A DNA stretch of 64,000 nt, from NCBI GenBank assembly GCA_013322215.1, contig JAAMEZ010000029.1, forward strand, positions 90,664-154,663. Reading direction: 5' to 3'. Position numbers and translations under genes: made by a program. The notes under the pieces are model-generated. The model did no database searches. It was not told the DNA's origin and worked only from the letters and a program-made list of their open reading frames with translations. The DNA comes from Martinezella rhizogenes. GTDB lineage: Bacteria; Pseudomonadota; Alphaproteobacteria; Rhizobiales; Rhizobiaceae. This document shows positions 8,416 through 17,006 of the stretch, piece by piece. Numbering within the stretch: the stretch's first letter is position 1; each line of letters starts with the position of its first letter.

Positions 8416-9342
8416 ATGAAGGACATTGACCTCAACCTTCTGAACAGCCTGCAACAGCTCCTTGCTCTCACAAGTGTCACTAAGGCGGCTGAAGAGCTGG
8501 GCATCAGCCAGTCTGCCATGAGCTACAACCTTGCCCGTTTGCGAAAAGCCATGGGGGACGAGCTCTTCACGCGGGATGCTGGCGGTCTGGTAATGACGCC
8601 TTACGCGCGCACGCTCGTCGAGCCCGTTTCGAAGGTCATGACGGAAATCGATAGGCTGGTCAGCCGGTCCGCAGCCTTTGACCCCATCTCCGCCGAGCGG
8701 ACCTTCACGATTGCACTTCCAGATGCCGCAGAAGTTCTGATCATTCCCGAAATACTGCGCCGAGTAGATCGGGACGCGCCGGGGATTCGCCTGCAGCTTC
8801 GCAGTATCGATGAAGTGGACGTCCTGCGTGAACTCGACACGGGTATGATCGACATGGCGGTAGGCGTGTTCTCGGAAGGGCAGATCCACCACAAGCGCAA
8901 ACTTCTTCATACCGATGACTACCTTTGCCTGTATAATGGCGCTTTGCTAAAATTCGGCAATCCGATCGGATTGGACGAATATTTATCAGCGCGCCATGTC
9001 GGGCTGTCTGGGAAAGTATCTAGCCGCGACGCGGTCGGTGATCAGCTTGCCATGATGGACGAACCGCGACGCATTTCCATGACGACACGGCACCTGCTGT
9101 CGATCCCATTCATCGTTCTGGCCACGCCCGTCGTGGCAACCGTTCACGGTAGCCTGGCGCGTTATTTCGAGCGGCAACTTGGGCTGAGGACATCTCGCCC
9201 ACCGTTTGAAATGCCTTCGGTGCCAATCTCCCTTTTGTGGCACAGCTCCAACGATGCCGATCCAGCGCATCGCTGGATGCGGGACGTGATCCAGACATCA
9301 CTCCGTGTCGCCCGGGAATCGGGTAGCGCCGTTGAAAGCTGA
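8416..9342 (+). CDS. LysR-family transcriptional regulator
   Basis: This 308-residue protein has a typical N-terminal LysR helix-turn-helix (SVTKAAEELGISQSAMSYNL at about residues 20-39) and a periplasmic-binding-protein-like effector domain. The HTH wording (SYNLARLRK..GDELFTR) is of the NodD/NahR/LinR type, a branch that often senses aromatic or flavonoid-like compounds. It is transcribed away from the Tat-exported PhlG-like hydrolase and GH1 beta-glucosidase genes and probably activates them in response to an aromatic aglycone (inference). The start ATG 8416 has only a weak ribosome binding site. Confidence 0.93.
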   Translation: MKDIDLNLLNSLQQLLALTSVTKAAEELGISQSAMSYNLARLRKAMGDELFTRDAGGLVMTPYARTLVEPVSKVMTEIDRLVSRSAAFDPISAERTFTIALPDAAEVLIIPEILRRVDRDAPGIRLQLRSIDEVDVLRELDTGMIDMAVGVFSEGQIHHKRKLLHTDDYLCLYNGALLKFGNPIGLDEYLSARHVGLSGKVSSRDAVGDQLAMMDEPRRISMTTRHLLSIPFIVLATPVVATVHGSLARYFERQLGLRTSRPPFEMPSVPISLLWHSSNDADPAHRWMRDVIQTSLRVARESGSAVES

Positions 9343-9360
9343 GACGCCATCGAACCAGGT

Positions 9361-10518
9361 TCATGCGTGACTGTTTCGGGTATTGCTCTCAGCGCGGGTT
9401 CTGGTTGCAAAGACACACAGCGTCAGGAAAGCGACCAACGCCGCGACAAGGAAAAAGCCGGCGCGGGAGATGGGCAACATTTCGATGAAGGCAGACAGAA
9501 ACTGCCCCATGAATATTGCCACTGACAGATAACCCAACAGCCGTCCTCTCAATGCTGGAGGGCTCCGCTCGATCGTGAGATGATTGACAAGTGGTATCGA
9601 AAACCCGAAGCCGCACCCAATGAGGATACCGCCTAAGATAGTGAGCGAAAGCGATCCCGCCGAAAAGAATAGAAGATGTCCTACGGCGTAAGCTGCAAAG
9701 GCACTCATCGATGTTCGGGCGGCTCCAAGAGGTCCTATGAGGTAGGGCATTGTAAACGCGGCGCCGACTGCCACCAATGAGATGAAGGACAGGAAGTAAC
9801 CGATTTCAGCTTCGCCTAGGCCCATTTCGGCCAGCTTCTGCGGGAGCAGGATCACTGCCGCGAAGAAGACGATCATGGAGCAGGTCGCAGCGAGATAGAC
9901 GTCCCACATCGGTGGAGCAGAAATCGAAATATTGGCTTCGGCAGAACGTGGTGACTCGTGAGTACGCGGCACGAAGACGATCACCATCGCGGCGAATATC
10001 CAAGAGACCAAATAGAGGAGAAACGGATGTTGCCAGCTGATCCCTGCCAATATTCCGCCAATTGCTAGGAAAACGACACCGCCGAGTTCGATCGCCATTC
10101 CTTGACGAGCAATCATCTTGAGCCGAGCGTCTCCGTCGAAGAATTCTGAGATCAACGTCGTGCCAGCTGACATGACAATCGCTGTGGCCCCGCCCAAGAG
10201 AAAGCGATTGAGGAGAACGGCGACGTATCCGTGCATCCACACAGCGGCATAACCGAGGAGACCGTAAAGTCCTAACCCTGCTAAGAGGGCCCGACGGCTC
10301 CCTATGCGCTCGATAAGTCGACCGACCGCGAGACCGAATATCGCCACGCCCAGTGAAGGCAGTGTTACCAGCCAGCTAGATGCAGATGGTACGCCAAGTG
10401 CACTCGCGATCCCCGGCAGGCCGGGAACAATGACACAGCCAACCATGATAGTGAGGCAGGCGACACAAAGGAGCGTCAAGGCTCCTAAGGGCTTGAGTTG
10501 CTGCAATGTCTTCTCCAT
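9361..10518 (-). CDS. MFS drug/proton antiporter-type efflux transporter
   Basis: This 385-residue protein has about 12 hydrophobic segments and the MFS loop 2-3 motif (GRLIERIGSRRAL). It resembles DHA1-type efflux pumps. It is divergent from a TetR regulator across 86 bp that contain two strong inverted repeats, the usual arrangement for a repressed exporter induced by its substrate. It could expel a toxic phenolic in this setting, but the substrate cannot be inferred. It converges with the LysR gene, 18 bp between their ends. Confidence 0.85.
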   Translation of the reverse strand: MEKTLQQLKPLGALTLLCVACLTIMVGCVIVPGLPGIASALGVPSASSWLVTLPSLGVAIFGLAVGRLIERIGSRRALLAGLGLYGLLGYAAVWMHGYVAVLLNRFLLGGATAIVMSAGTTLISEFFDGDARLKMIARQGMAIELGGVVFLAIGGILAGISWQHPFLLYLVSWIFAAMVIVFVPRTHESPRSAEANISISAPPMWDVYLAATCSMIVFFAAVILLPQKLAEMGLGEAEIGYFLSFISLVAVGAAFTMPYLIGPLGAARTSMSAFAAYAVGHLLFFSAGSLSLTILGGILIGCGFGFSIPLVNHLTIERSPPALRGRLLGYLSVAIFMGQFLSAFIEMLPISRAGFFLVAALVAFLTLCVFATRTRAESNTRNSHA

Positions 10519-10552
10519 TAAAGATGATACGTCGCTGATTGCTGATAATTAC

Positions 10553-10592
10553 GAGACTAAAGTCTCTATATATGCGAGACTGCATTCTCGCA
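10553..10592. promoter_or_regulatory. Twin inverted repeats, probable TetR operators
   Basis: Two perfect inverted repeats lie in the 86-bp divergent gap: GAGACT-AA-AGTCTC (10553-10566) and TGCGAGA-CTGCAT-TCTCGCA (10573-10592). Both contain GAGACT on the plus strand, 23 bp apart. The second ends 13 bp before the tetR start codon, so binding there would block the tetR message, and the first could cover the MFS promoter. Confidence 0.7.
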
Positions 10593-10604
10593 ATAGGAGA
10601 AGGT

Positions 10605-11183
10605 ATGGAAACCGATAAAGTCCAACCCGCTAGGTCAGCGGGGCGGCCCCGTGATGAAGAGGCCACGCCGGCTTTGCTTGAAGTTACGAGGAAGCTCGTA
10701 AGCGAGAAAGGCTATGCAGATGTCACAATTGCATCGATCGCGTCGGCGGCGGGGGTGGGGCGTCAGACCATCTATCGTCGCTGGTCGAGCAAGGCGGAGC
10801 TTGTGCTTGACGCTTTTCTTGATAGTGCGTCGCAGGATGAGGTGATTGATAGCGGCCCGGTCCAGGCAACGCTTGAGCGTTTCCTTGCAAATCTTTTCCG
10901 AATTATCGGCAAAGACGGGCCTGCTATTCGCAATCTGATCGCGTCGGCCCAGACCGATGAGGCGTTTCTGAAAGTTTTCCGGGAGCGCTTTGTATTGCCG
11001 CGTGCAGAGATCGCTGCAACGATCATCAAAAGTGGCATTTCGCGGGGGGAGCTCAGCGATAGTCTTGATTTGGAACTTTCAGTTGATGCGTTACACGGTG
11101 TATTCTGGTATCGCCTCCTTCAAGGCAGGCCACTCGACGATTCGCTGGCCGTACGGCTCTCGACGTTCCTGACGAAGACGTAG
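10605..11183 (+). CDS. TetR/AcrR-family transcriptional regulator
   Basis: This 192-residue protein has an N-terminal TetR helix-turn-helix (VTIASIASAAGVGRQTIYRRW) followed by a helical ligand domain of the TetR_C type (ERFLANLFRIIGKDGPAIRNL). ATG 10605 is chosen over the upstream 10539 because AGGAGAAGG directly precedes it and because the longer form would overlap the twin operator. It most likely represses itself and the divergent MFS gene and is released by a small toxic ligand. Its stop codon lies 1 bp from the end of the convergent SDR gene. Confidence 0.92.
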   Translation: METDKVQPARSAGRPRDEEATPALLEVTRKLVSEKGYADVTIASIASAAGVGRQTIYRRWSSKAELVLDAFLDSASQDEVIDSGPVQATLERFLANLFRIIGKDGPAIRNLIASAQTDEAFLKVFRERFVLPRAEIAATIIKSGISRGELSDSLDLELSVDALHGVFWYRLLQGRPLDDSLAVRLSTFLTKT

Positions 11184-11184
11184 T

Positions 11185-11922
11185 CTAAAGGCTCATGCCG
11201 CCATCAATTACGATGTTGGAACCGGTCATGAACGTGGCCTCTTCCGAAGCCATCAGCACGGCGATCGCGGCGATCTCCCCCGCTGTCCCTAGGCGTCCCA
11301 TGAGTTGTCGGGATACGAACTTCTTGCGAGCCTCTTCGGCGTCGCCGGTCGCTTCCATGCGTGCGTGAAGAGAGGGTGTTTCGACCGTGCCTGGGCTGAT
11401 GGCGTTGCAGCGCACGCCAAGCGCGGCAAAATCGCGGGCGACCGACATGGTCAGTCCGACGACGGCGGCTTTGCTCGTCGCGTAAGCGAAACGTTCCGGC
11501 GCGGCCATGATCGAGGACACGACGGATGCGATATTGATGATGCTCCCCGCCCTTCGCTGCGCCATGTTCGGGAGGAACGCCGAGATCGTATTGAACATCG
11601 ACTTGACGTTGACTTCCAGGCTCAGATCAAGCTGCTTCGACGAGCATTCCAGGATGGTCCCGGTTGCGACGTAGCCAGCGCAATTGACCAGGACGGATAT
11701 GTCAGGGAAACGTATGGCTGTGGCCTGGACCGCGTCGGGATCGGTGACGTCGAGCTCGATTGTCGTCACGCCATCGAGATCGGCAAGAGCTTTTAACCCG
11801 TCTCCGTTGATATCAGAGGCAAGGACCACCGCGCCCTCTCGCAAGAAAGCGTCCAATACTTCGCGACCGATCCCCTGTGCCGCGCCTGTTAGAAAGCAGG
11901 TCTTTCCATTCAATCGCCCCAT
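11185..11922 (-). CDS. SDR dehydrogenase, DHRS6 / 2-keto-3-deoxy-sugar-acid dehydrogenase type
   Basis: This 245-residue classical short-chain dehydrogenase shows TGAAQGIG (12-19), NCAG (about 86-89), a Ser-Tyr-Lys active site (SVVSS..YATSK) and the C-terminal IDGG. Long stretches (CNAISPGTVETPSLHARM, then GDAEEARKKF) match the DHRS6/BDH2 branch, whose bacterial members oxidise 2-keto-3-deoxy-L-fuconate at C4. A FAH-family hydrolase gene just upstream in the same direction provides the next step of such a pathway, diketo acid cleavage. With D-lactate dehydrogenase also in the operon, a D-configured 6-deoxy acid is a plausible substrate (inference). It is the last gene of the operon. Confidence 0.85.
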   Translation of the reverse strand: MGRLNGKTCFLTGAAQGIGREVLDAFLREGAVVLASDINGDGLKALADLDGVTTIELDVTDPDAVQATAIRFPDISVLVNCAGYVATGTILECSSKQLDLSLEVNVKSMFNTISAFLPNMAQRRAGSIINIASVVSSIMAAPERFAYATSKAAVVGLTMSVARDFAALGVRCNAISPGTVETPSLHARMEATGDAEEARKKFVSRQLMGRLGTAGEIAAIAVLMASEEATFMTGSNIVIDGGMSL

Positions 11923-11971
11923 TACGTCCTCCTTGTTAGGGCATCTGCCGATGGCAGCGCCGATTGGTAAT

Positions 11972-11996
11972 GCGATCGTGCGTGCCGCCCGATCGC
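11972..11996 (-). repeat. Hairpin in the intergenic space between the FAH and SDR genes
   Basis: GCGATCG (11972-11978) and CGATCGC (11990-11996) can pair around 11 nt within the 89-bp gap of a same-strand operon. It could attenuate transcription or stabilise the upstream message. No T tract is present. Confidence 0.35.
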
Positions 11997-12011
11997 TAGC
12001 AGGTGAGTGGA

Positions 12012-12851
12012 TCAGGCGGCGGCAACGCTTTGGCGCTGGACCCCGAGTCCCCCGATGGAGACTTCCATCGTATCGCCGGCCTTGAGGTATCTTGGCGGCT
12101 TAAAACCCATGCCCACGCCGGGTGGCGTGCCGGTGGTGATGACGTCACCAGGCAGAAGCCTCATGAACTGGGAGATGTAGGAGACGATGAAGGGAACCCG
12201 GAAAATCATTGTCTTGGTCGATCCGTTCTGGACCAGCTCCCCGTTGACTTTCAGCGACATGGACAAATTGTCCACATCGACCTCGTCCGTGGTCACAAGC
12301 CAGGGGCCAAGGGGACCGAAAGTCGGGCACCCTTTGCCTTTCGTCCAAGTGCCACCCCGTTCCAGCTGGTAAGAGCGCTCCGACACGTCGTTGCAGATAC
12401 AATAGCCAGCAACATGCTCGAGAGCGGCATCTTCCGACACGTAGGAGGCCGTTTTGCCGATTACAATCGCAAGCTCGACTTCCCAGTCGGTCTTTTCAGA
12501 TCCTGGCGGTATCAGCACCGTATCGTTAGGCCCGACGATACAGGAGGGTGCCTTGTTGAAGAGGATCGGCTCCTCCGGGATCGGCATTCCGCTTTCCGCG
12601 GCGTGGTCGGCATAGTTCAGGCCGACCGCGATGAAGTTTCCAACGCGCGTAATGCACGATCCGAGACGTACCGTGTTCTCGACGATGGGAAGAGCTTGCG
12701 GATCGAGTTCGCCGATGGCCCGAAGGGTTTCCGGACCGATCGAGGCGCCGTCGATATCCGCGATATGCATGGACAGATCGCGGATCCGTCCCTCTCGATC
12801 CAGCAGACCGGGTTTCTCCGCGCCGGGGTGACCAAAACGAACGAGTTTCAA
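12012..12851 (-). CDS. Fumarylacetoacetate hydrolase (FAH)-family diketo acid hydrolase
   Basis: This 279-residue protein has the FAH fold signatures: VGLNYADHAAESG, the acidic metal ligands in WEVELAIVIGK, NDVSERSYQ and the closing GDVITTGTPPGVG. Close relatives hydrolyse 2,4-diketo-3-deoxy-L-fuconate or -rhamnonate to pyruvate and lactate; ureidoglycolate lyase labels are often given to the same family but do not fit here. The gene sits between an SDR able to make the 4-keto group and a D-lactate dehydrogenase able to use the lactate formed. The exact sugar is not visible in the sequence. It begins 13 bp after the Dld gene ends, so it is probably coupled to it. Confidence 0.87.
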   Translation of the reverse strand: MKLVRFGHPGAEKPGLLDREGRIRDLSMHIADIDGASIGPETLRAIGELDPQALPIVENTVRLGSCITRVGNFIAVGLNYADHAAESGMPIPEEPILFNKAPSCIVGPNDTVLIPPGSEKTDWEVELAIVIGKTASYVSEDAALEHVAGYCICNDVSERSYQLERGGTWTKGKGCPTFGPLGPWLVTTDEVDVDNLSMSLKVNGELVQNGSTKTMIFRVPFIVSYISQFMRLLPGDVITTGTPPGVGMGFKPPRYLKAGDTMEVSIGGLGVQRQSVAAA

Positions 12852-12863
12852 GGCATGCTCCTG

Positions 12864-14642
12864 TCAATTGATAGCGTGCGGGGTGTTGCTGGATACCGGC
12901 ATGTTCCTCCAGCGCAGTAGCTTGGACGTGGAACCGATGCCAGGATTGAAGCAATTGCAGGGATCGAGTTCATGATAATGGGAAACGACCGCACGCTCTG
13001 CCTTATAGAGATGGCCGACATTGTGCTCGGCCGGATACTTTGCGCCTCGTTGGTGCAGGATAGCTAACATCTGGTGTTCGACCTGCTGCCAGTCGGCGTT
13101 CTTCCCAATGATGTAATCCTGGTGAAACACGTGGCAGAAGAAGTGGCCGTAATAGAGCTTCTTGCGAATGTCCCGCTCGATTGAGGCGGGCAACGTTTCC
13201 ACCCATTGCGTCGTGTTGCGCGGTAGTGCGATATCTAGGGCTACGATGTCACTGACCTCGCGGGCGTGCACGATCCGATACCTGACGGCTGCCCCGGCGA
13301 CGGCGAACCTGTGCAGAAACGCCGCAGACGCCTCCGTCGGATCGCATTCGAAGAACGCAGCGTGCGCTGCCGAGCAAAACCGCTTCTGCAGATAATCCCG
13401 CGTTTCGCCGATGCAATCGCCACCCGCCTTGATCAGCAGATGGTGCTCAAACCTGTTGCGGTAATCGCCCATTGTCTTCGGCAGATGGCTCGGGAGAATA
13501 TGGCTGACCGCTTGAAGCAAGCGGTCGCTGAGATTGGCAGGAAGAAATCGCAGGCGGCCGGCGAGATCGTCGATGCGGCTCTTGGCCGCAAACAGCGACG
13601 GCAGTCGACTGGTCCCCAGCCATTTGATCAGCAGGAACGTGTCTTTCCCGTACCGTTCTGCAATATCGTAGGCGTCCCGATGGATATACTCGGCCGCGAT
13701 TGGGAGGGTACGGAACGAAGAAAGCATCGTCCGGCGCAAATCGGTGAGATCATCCGGATCGTTTGTCCCTATGTAAAAGACGCGGGTGTTCTTCTCGGCT
13801 TCGAAGGTGTCGAGGCGTACGGCAAAAATCAGGATCCGTCCTGATGACCCGGACGCTTCGTAGAGCCGTCTCGGGTCGCCATTGAAGCGGGCGGGAGTCG
13901 ATGCCTCGATATCGCGGATATGGACGGCATAATCCCGGTCGGAGGCAGCCCTGTCATCAGCGCTGATATCGACATCCCTGAACTCGCCCCGGTCGAGACG
14001 TCTCAGAATCTCCTCAGGCGATGCGCCGAGTTCGATGCCGAGGTGATTGACAAGACCGAGAGCGCCCTGTTCGTCAACCTTCGCAAATAGCGCCAGTTCG
14101 GTATAGGCCGGGCCGCGATGGATCAGCGATCCTCCGGAATTGTTGGCGATACCGCCATGAACCGATGCACCGAGGCAGGACGACCCTATCACCGAATGGG
14201 GTTCGCGTCCGTGGGGCTTCAGCGCTTTCTCGAGTTCATCCAGCGTGACGCCCGGTAGGCAGACGACCTGTTTCCCATGATCGATGAGGTGGAGCGTCTT
14301 GATACGCATCGTGTTGATGACGACAACGTCGCGGTCATAATCATTGCCGAAGGGCGTGGACCCTCCGGTCAGCCCGGTATTCGCCGCCTGGGGAATGACG
14401 ATTTTTCCTGCGCGCATGCAGGTTTCGAGGACCCGCCACATCTGCATCAGGCTTTTGGGCCGGACAACCGCAAGGGCCTTCCCTTGGCCGTAGCGATATC
14501 CGCTTGTGTAGCGGCGCGACGCTGAAACCGTGGTGAGCACATGCTTCGTGCCGACAATCCCTCGCAACTCCTCCAGGAAGGCGCTGTCTGCTGCGGGTAC
14601 GGGCCCCGTTCCCGGGATTTTCGAGGTGACGAACTCAGACAT
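12864..14642 (-). CDS. dld: Quinone-dependent FAD D-lactate dehydrogenase (Dld type)
   Basis: This 592-residue protein has an FAD-binding PCMH domain (PQAANTGLTGGSTPFG; SCLGASVHGGIANNSGG) and the membrane-binding/C-terminal domain of E. coli Dld, of similar length (571). Dld oxidises D-lactate to pyruvate at the inner face of the membrane and reduces quinone. ATG 14642 lies 7 bp after the stop of the lyxose isomerase gene; the alternative ATG 14669 overlaps it and neither has a strong ribosome binding site. Placed inside a sugar-acid operon with a FAH hydrolase, it probably recovers lactate made by that pathway. The D preference is what suggests a D-series 6-deoxy sugar. Confidence 0.9.
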   Translation of the reverse strand: MSEFVTSKIPGTGPVPAADSAFLEELRGIVGTKHVLTTVSASRRYTSGYRYGQGKALAVVRPKSLMQMWRVLETCMRAGKIVIPQAANTGLTGGSTPFGNDYDRDVVVINTMRIKTLHLIDHGKQVVCLPGVTLDELEKALKPHGREPHSVIGSSCLGASVHGGIANNSGGSLIHRGPAYTELALFAKVDEQGALGLVNHLGIELGASPEEILRRLDRGEFRDVDISADDRAASDRDYAVHIRDIEASTPARFNGDPRRLYEASGSSGRILIFAVRLDTFEAEKNTRVFYIGTNDPDDLTDLRRTMLSSFRTLPIAAEYIHRDAYDIAERYGKDTFLLIKWLGTSRLPSLFAAKSRIDDLAGRLRFLPANLSDRLLQAVSHILPSHLPKTMGDYRNRFEHHLLIKAGGDCIGETRDYLQKRFCSAAHAAFFECDPTEASAAFLHRFAVAGAAVRYRIVHAREVSDIVALDIALPRNTTQWVETLPASIERDIRKKLYYGHFFCHVFHQDYIIGKNADWQQVEHQMLAILHQRGAKYPAEHNVGHLYKAERAVVSHYHELDPCNCFNPGIGSTSKLLRWRNMPVSSNTPHAIN

Positions 14643-14649
14643 GACAATG

Positions 14650-15348
14650 CTACTTGAGCCACTCAGCATAGTCTGGAACCAGAAGACGGTATGGCTGCTC
14701 GTCCTCCTCTATGCCGGAAAAGCGCGTGACTCGGTTATCCTGGAAAATGTTGTCTGCAGCGTCGTCGTTGACGGTCGATACCTCCGCAACGAAGACGTCA
14801 GATCCTTCGGCCCAGAACGAGTGCCAATCCCCCGGCATCAGCGTCACGCTTTCACCCGGTTGCAAGTGCAGCCTGCCGCCCGGTGGCAACGTTCTGGCGA
14901 TGCCGTCGCAGAGAATTGTCGTCCCTAAATGGGGATCGCAGACGCCGTCGCGACCACCGAACAGCTCAACTATGAGCGTACCACCGCCTCGGTTGATGAT
15001 GTCCTCGGTCTTGAGGATGTGGGTATGGTTGGGCGTCACCTGATTTTGACGAGAAATCATAGCTTTTTCGGCATAGAGCATGCCGCCACCACGTTTCAGG
15101 TCGGACAGTCGACCGTTTCGGGCCGTAAATAACAGTAGGCCGTTTTTCTCGAAGTCCCCCATGCCGAAATCGGTAATATCCCACCCGAGCCCGGCCGCAA
15201 TGATGTTGCCGATGTCACCCCTGCGCCTGGTCATCTCCTCAGGCCCCCAGTTCGCAAACGGGGGCAAAACATAGCCGAACGAAGCCATGAAGGCTTCCGC
15301 TTCACGAATGGTCCGGTTGATCTCGCTGCGTGTCAGCTTCTGTGTCAT
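14650..15348 (-). CDS. D-lyxose isomerase family protein
   Basis: This 232-residue protein is of the D-lyxose ketol-isomerase family, a single cupin barrel. Metal-binding residues are visible in TPNHTHILKTEDI, with the later His in GDWHSFWAEG. The known reaction is D-lyxose to D-xylulose and, more weakly, D-mannose to D-fructose. In this operon it could isomerise a manno-configured sugar, which agrees with mannonate dehydratase next door. It follows the SDR at 15369 by 20 bp. The protein is close to full family length with no visible defect. Confidence 0.88.
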   Translation of the reverse strand: MTQKLTRSEINRTIREAEAFMASFGYVLPPFANWGPEEMTRRRGDIGNIIAAGLGWDITDFGMGDFEKNGLLLFTARNGRLSDLKRGGGMLYAEKAMISRQNQVTPNHTHILKTEDIINRGGGTLIVELFGGRDGVCDPHLGTTILCDGIARTLPPGGRLHLQPGESVTLMPGDWHSFWAEGSDVFVAEVSTVNDDAADNIFQDNRVTRFSGIEEDEQPYRLLVPDYAEWLK

Positions 15349-15368
15349 GGCTATTCCTCGTACAGTGC

Positions 15369-16154
15369 TCAGCGCACGCCGATGCCGGCCGTCAGGCCCC
15401 CGTCGATGCGATGATCGGATCCCGTGATAAATGCCGCCTTGCTGGATGCAAGAAAAGCTATGAGATCGGTGACCTCCTCCGGCTCGCCAATGCGGCCGAG
15501 AGGGTGCGCTGCTCCGAAGCGATCGAATACGGCATTGATGTCGGCGTCTTCGCCTTCAAAGGTTCGAGCGGCCAGCTCCAGAATGGGCGTGCGAACGGAG
15601 CCGGGGCTGACTGAGACGACCCTGATGCGGTCCCGGGCAAAATCGAGCGCCATGGCGCGGGTCATGGCGTGGATCGCGCCTTTTGAGGCGACATAGGCGG
15701 AAACGCCGTTCTGGCAGGCAAACCCCTGTACGCTTGAGAGATTGATGATCACACCACCGCCGCGTTGGCGCATATGAGGAACGCCGAACTGTGCCGACAG
15801 ATGGATCGAGCCGACATTGACGGCCATGCAGCGCATGAAGACGTCGAACGGCGTGCCGACGGCATCCCCGTACGGATGGATCGCGGCGGAATTGACGATG
15901 ATGTCGATTCCGCCGGACCCGGCCGCGGCTTGGTCAAATGCTGCCTTCACCGCACCCGCATCAGTCATGTCGGCAGTGATGACGTCGATCCTGAGAGCCT
16001 CGCCAGCTGCCACCGCCGTAAGCTGATCGTTTGCCGCGGTGTCGATCCCGACTGCAACAACGCTTGCACCGTCTCGCGCCAGCTTGAGCGCCGCCGCAAG
16101 GCCTATCCCGGTGGTGCCGGTTACAACTGCGACCTTCCCCGAGAATTCTCTCAT
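15369..16154 (-). CDS. SDR-family sugar dehydrogenase or oxidoreductase
   Basis: This 261-residue classical SDR has TGTTGIG (13-19), NSAA (about 88-91), the active-site residues Ser (LSSVQ), Tyr and Lys (YVASK) and IDGG near the end. It is the first structural gene of the minus-strand operon, 14 bp after the GntR gene. In comparable sugar-acid operons the first SDR oxidises the aldose to a lactone; that fits, but no lactonase gene is seen here. It is distinct from the SDR at 11185, so two oxidation steps are likely in the pathway. Confidence 0.85.
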   Translation of the reverse strand: MREFSGKVAVVTGTTGIGLAAALKLARDGASVVAVGIDTAANDQLTAVAAGEALRIDVITADMTDAGAVKAAFDQAAAGSGGIDIIVNSAAIHPYGDAVGTPFDVFMRCMAVNVGSIHLSAQFGVPHMRQRGGGVIINLSSVQGFACQNGVSAYVASKGAIHAMTRAMALDFARDRIRVVSVSPGSVRTPILELAARTFEGEDADINAVFDRFGAAHPLGRIGEPEEVTDLIAFLASSKAAFITGSDHRIDGGLTAGIGVR

Positions 16155-16168
16155 ATCCCACTCCTCCC

Positions 16169-16879
16169 TCAGATTGATTTTTGTGGAGCGGCACCATCCG
16201 GAATGAAGACCAATCCAGCGCTCAAATGCCGATCCATATGGTAAGCAAAGGCAATCCTGTCCTTATTACGAAGCGCTTCGATGATGGATTGGTGCTCATT
16301 GAAGACGCTCTTCAAAGTCGAACGCTGCGACTTTCCTGCCATCATCACCCGCTGGATGACAGGTTTCAGCATGGCGTAGGTTTCCGTGAGTGTGCGATTG
16401 CCGGCGGCTGCGACCAGCAACATATGAAATTTGAAGTCGAGTTCGGATGCATCTTCGGCCGTTGCGGCGTTCAGGATAGCTGCGTTTACGTCCTCAACTT
16501 CGCAAAGGTGATCCTGCGAAAGGTTCACCAACAGAAGCTCGAAAAGATTCATCTCCGTCAGACGCCGATAACCCTGGATGTCCTGAAACGCGTCAGCCGA
16601 TATCTCCATGGCAAAGGCGAATAGATCCTGCATCGCGTTGCGATGCTGATCGGTCAGAACAAGGCCGAGCTTCTGCCGTGACTCCGCAATGCCGTAGGCT
16701 TTCAGCGTGCGAAATGCTTCGCGCACCGTGTTGCGACTTGAGGCGAACTTTTCCGCAAGCTCAACCTCGCTTGGCAATACATCACCCACGCCCAGACCCC
16801 GTTCGCGGATAAGCGTGCGTATCTGCCCGACGATCTCGTCGACTGCCGACGCTTTGGGCTCTCCCTCTGACGCGTTCAC
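16169..16879 (-). CDS. GntR-family regulator, FadR/FCD subfamily
   Basis: This 236-residue protein has an N-terminal winged helix (LPSEVELAEKFASSRNTVREAFRTL) and an all-helical FCD effector domain with the usual Asp/His metal-site pattern (DFKFHMLLVAAAGN). It starts with GTG at 16879, preceded by GAGGAG at 7 nt. It heads the minus-strand sugar-acid operon and is divergent from uxuA, so it probably represses both from the 127-bp gap until a sugar acid binds. UxuR/ExuR-type control of hexuronates is the nearest known model. Confidence 0.9.
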   Translation of the reverse strand: MNASEGEPKASAVDEIVGQIRTLIRERGLGVGDVLPSEVELAEKFASSRNTVREAFRTLKAYGIAESRQKLGLVLTDQHRNAMQDLFAFAMEISADAFQDIQGYRRLTEMNLFELLLVNLSQDHLCEVEDVNAAILNAATAEDASELDFKFHMLLVAAAGNRTLTETYAMLKPVIQRVMMAGKSQRSTLKSVFNEHQSIIEALRNKDRIAFAYHMDRHLSAGLVFIPDGAAPQKSI

Positions 16880-16917
16880 CGATGCGCTCCTCTTCCATGG
16901 TCAAAAAGCTCATATTA

Positions 16918-16988
16918 TGTTGGTCATATTTTGGCAAATAGATTCTTTCATTGCAATTTACGCGTTTTTATGCAAATAATGTCCAACA
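16918..16988. promoter_or_regulatory. Inverted pair of TGTTGGWCAT boxes between gntR and uxuA
   Basis: TGTTGGTCAT at 16918-16927 and its inverted near-copy ATGTCCAACA at 16979-16988 flank the AT-rich centre of the divergent promoter region, 61 bp apart. One box sits near each start codon, which fits a repressor that binds both promoters. Confidence 0.5.
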
Positions 16989-17006
16989 ATAAATTTGGAG
17001 GACGGA

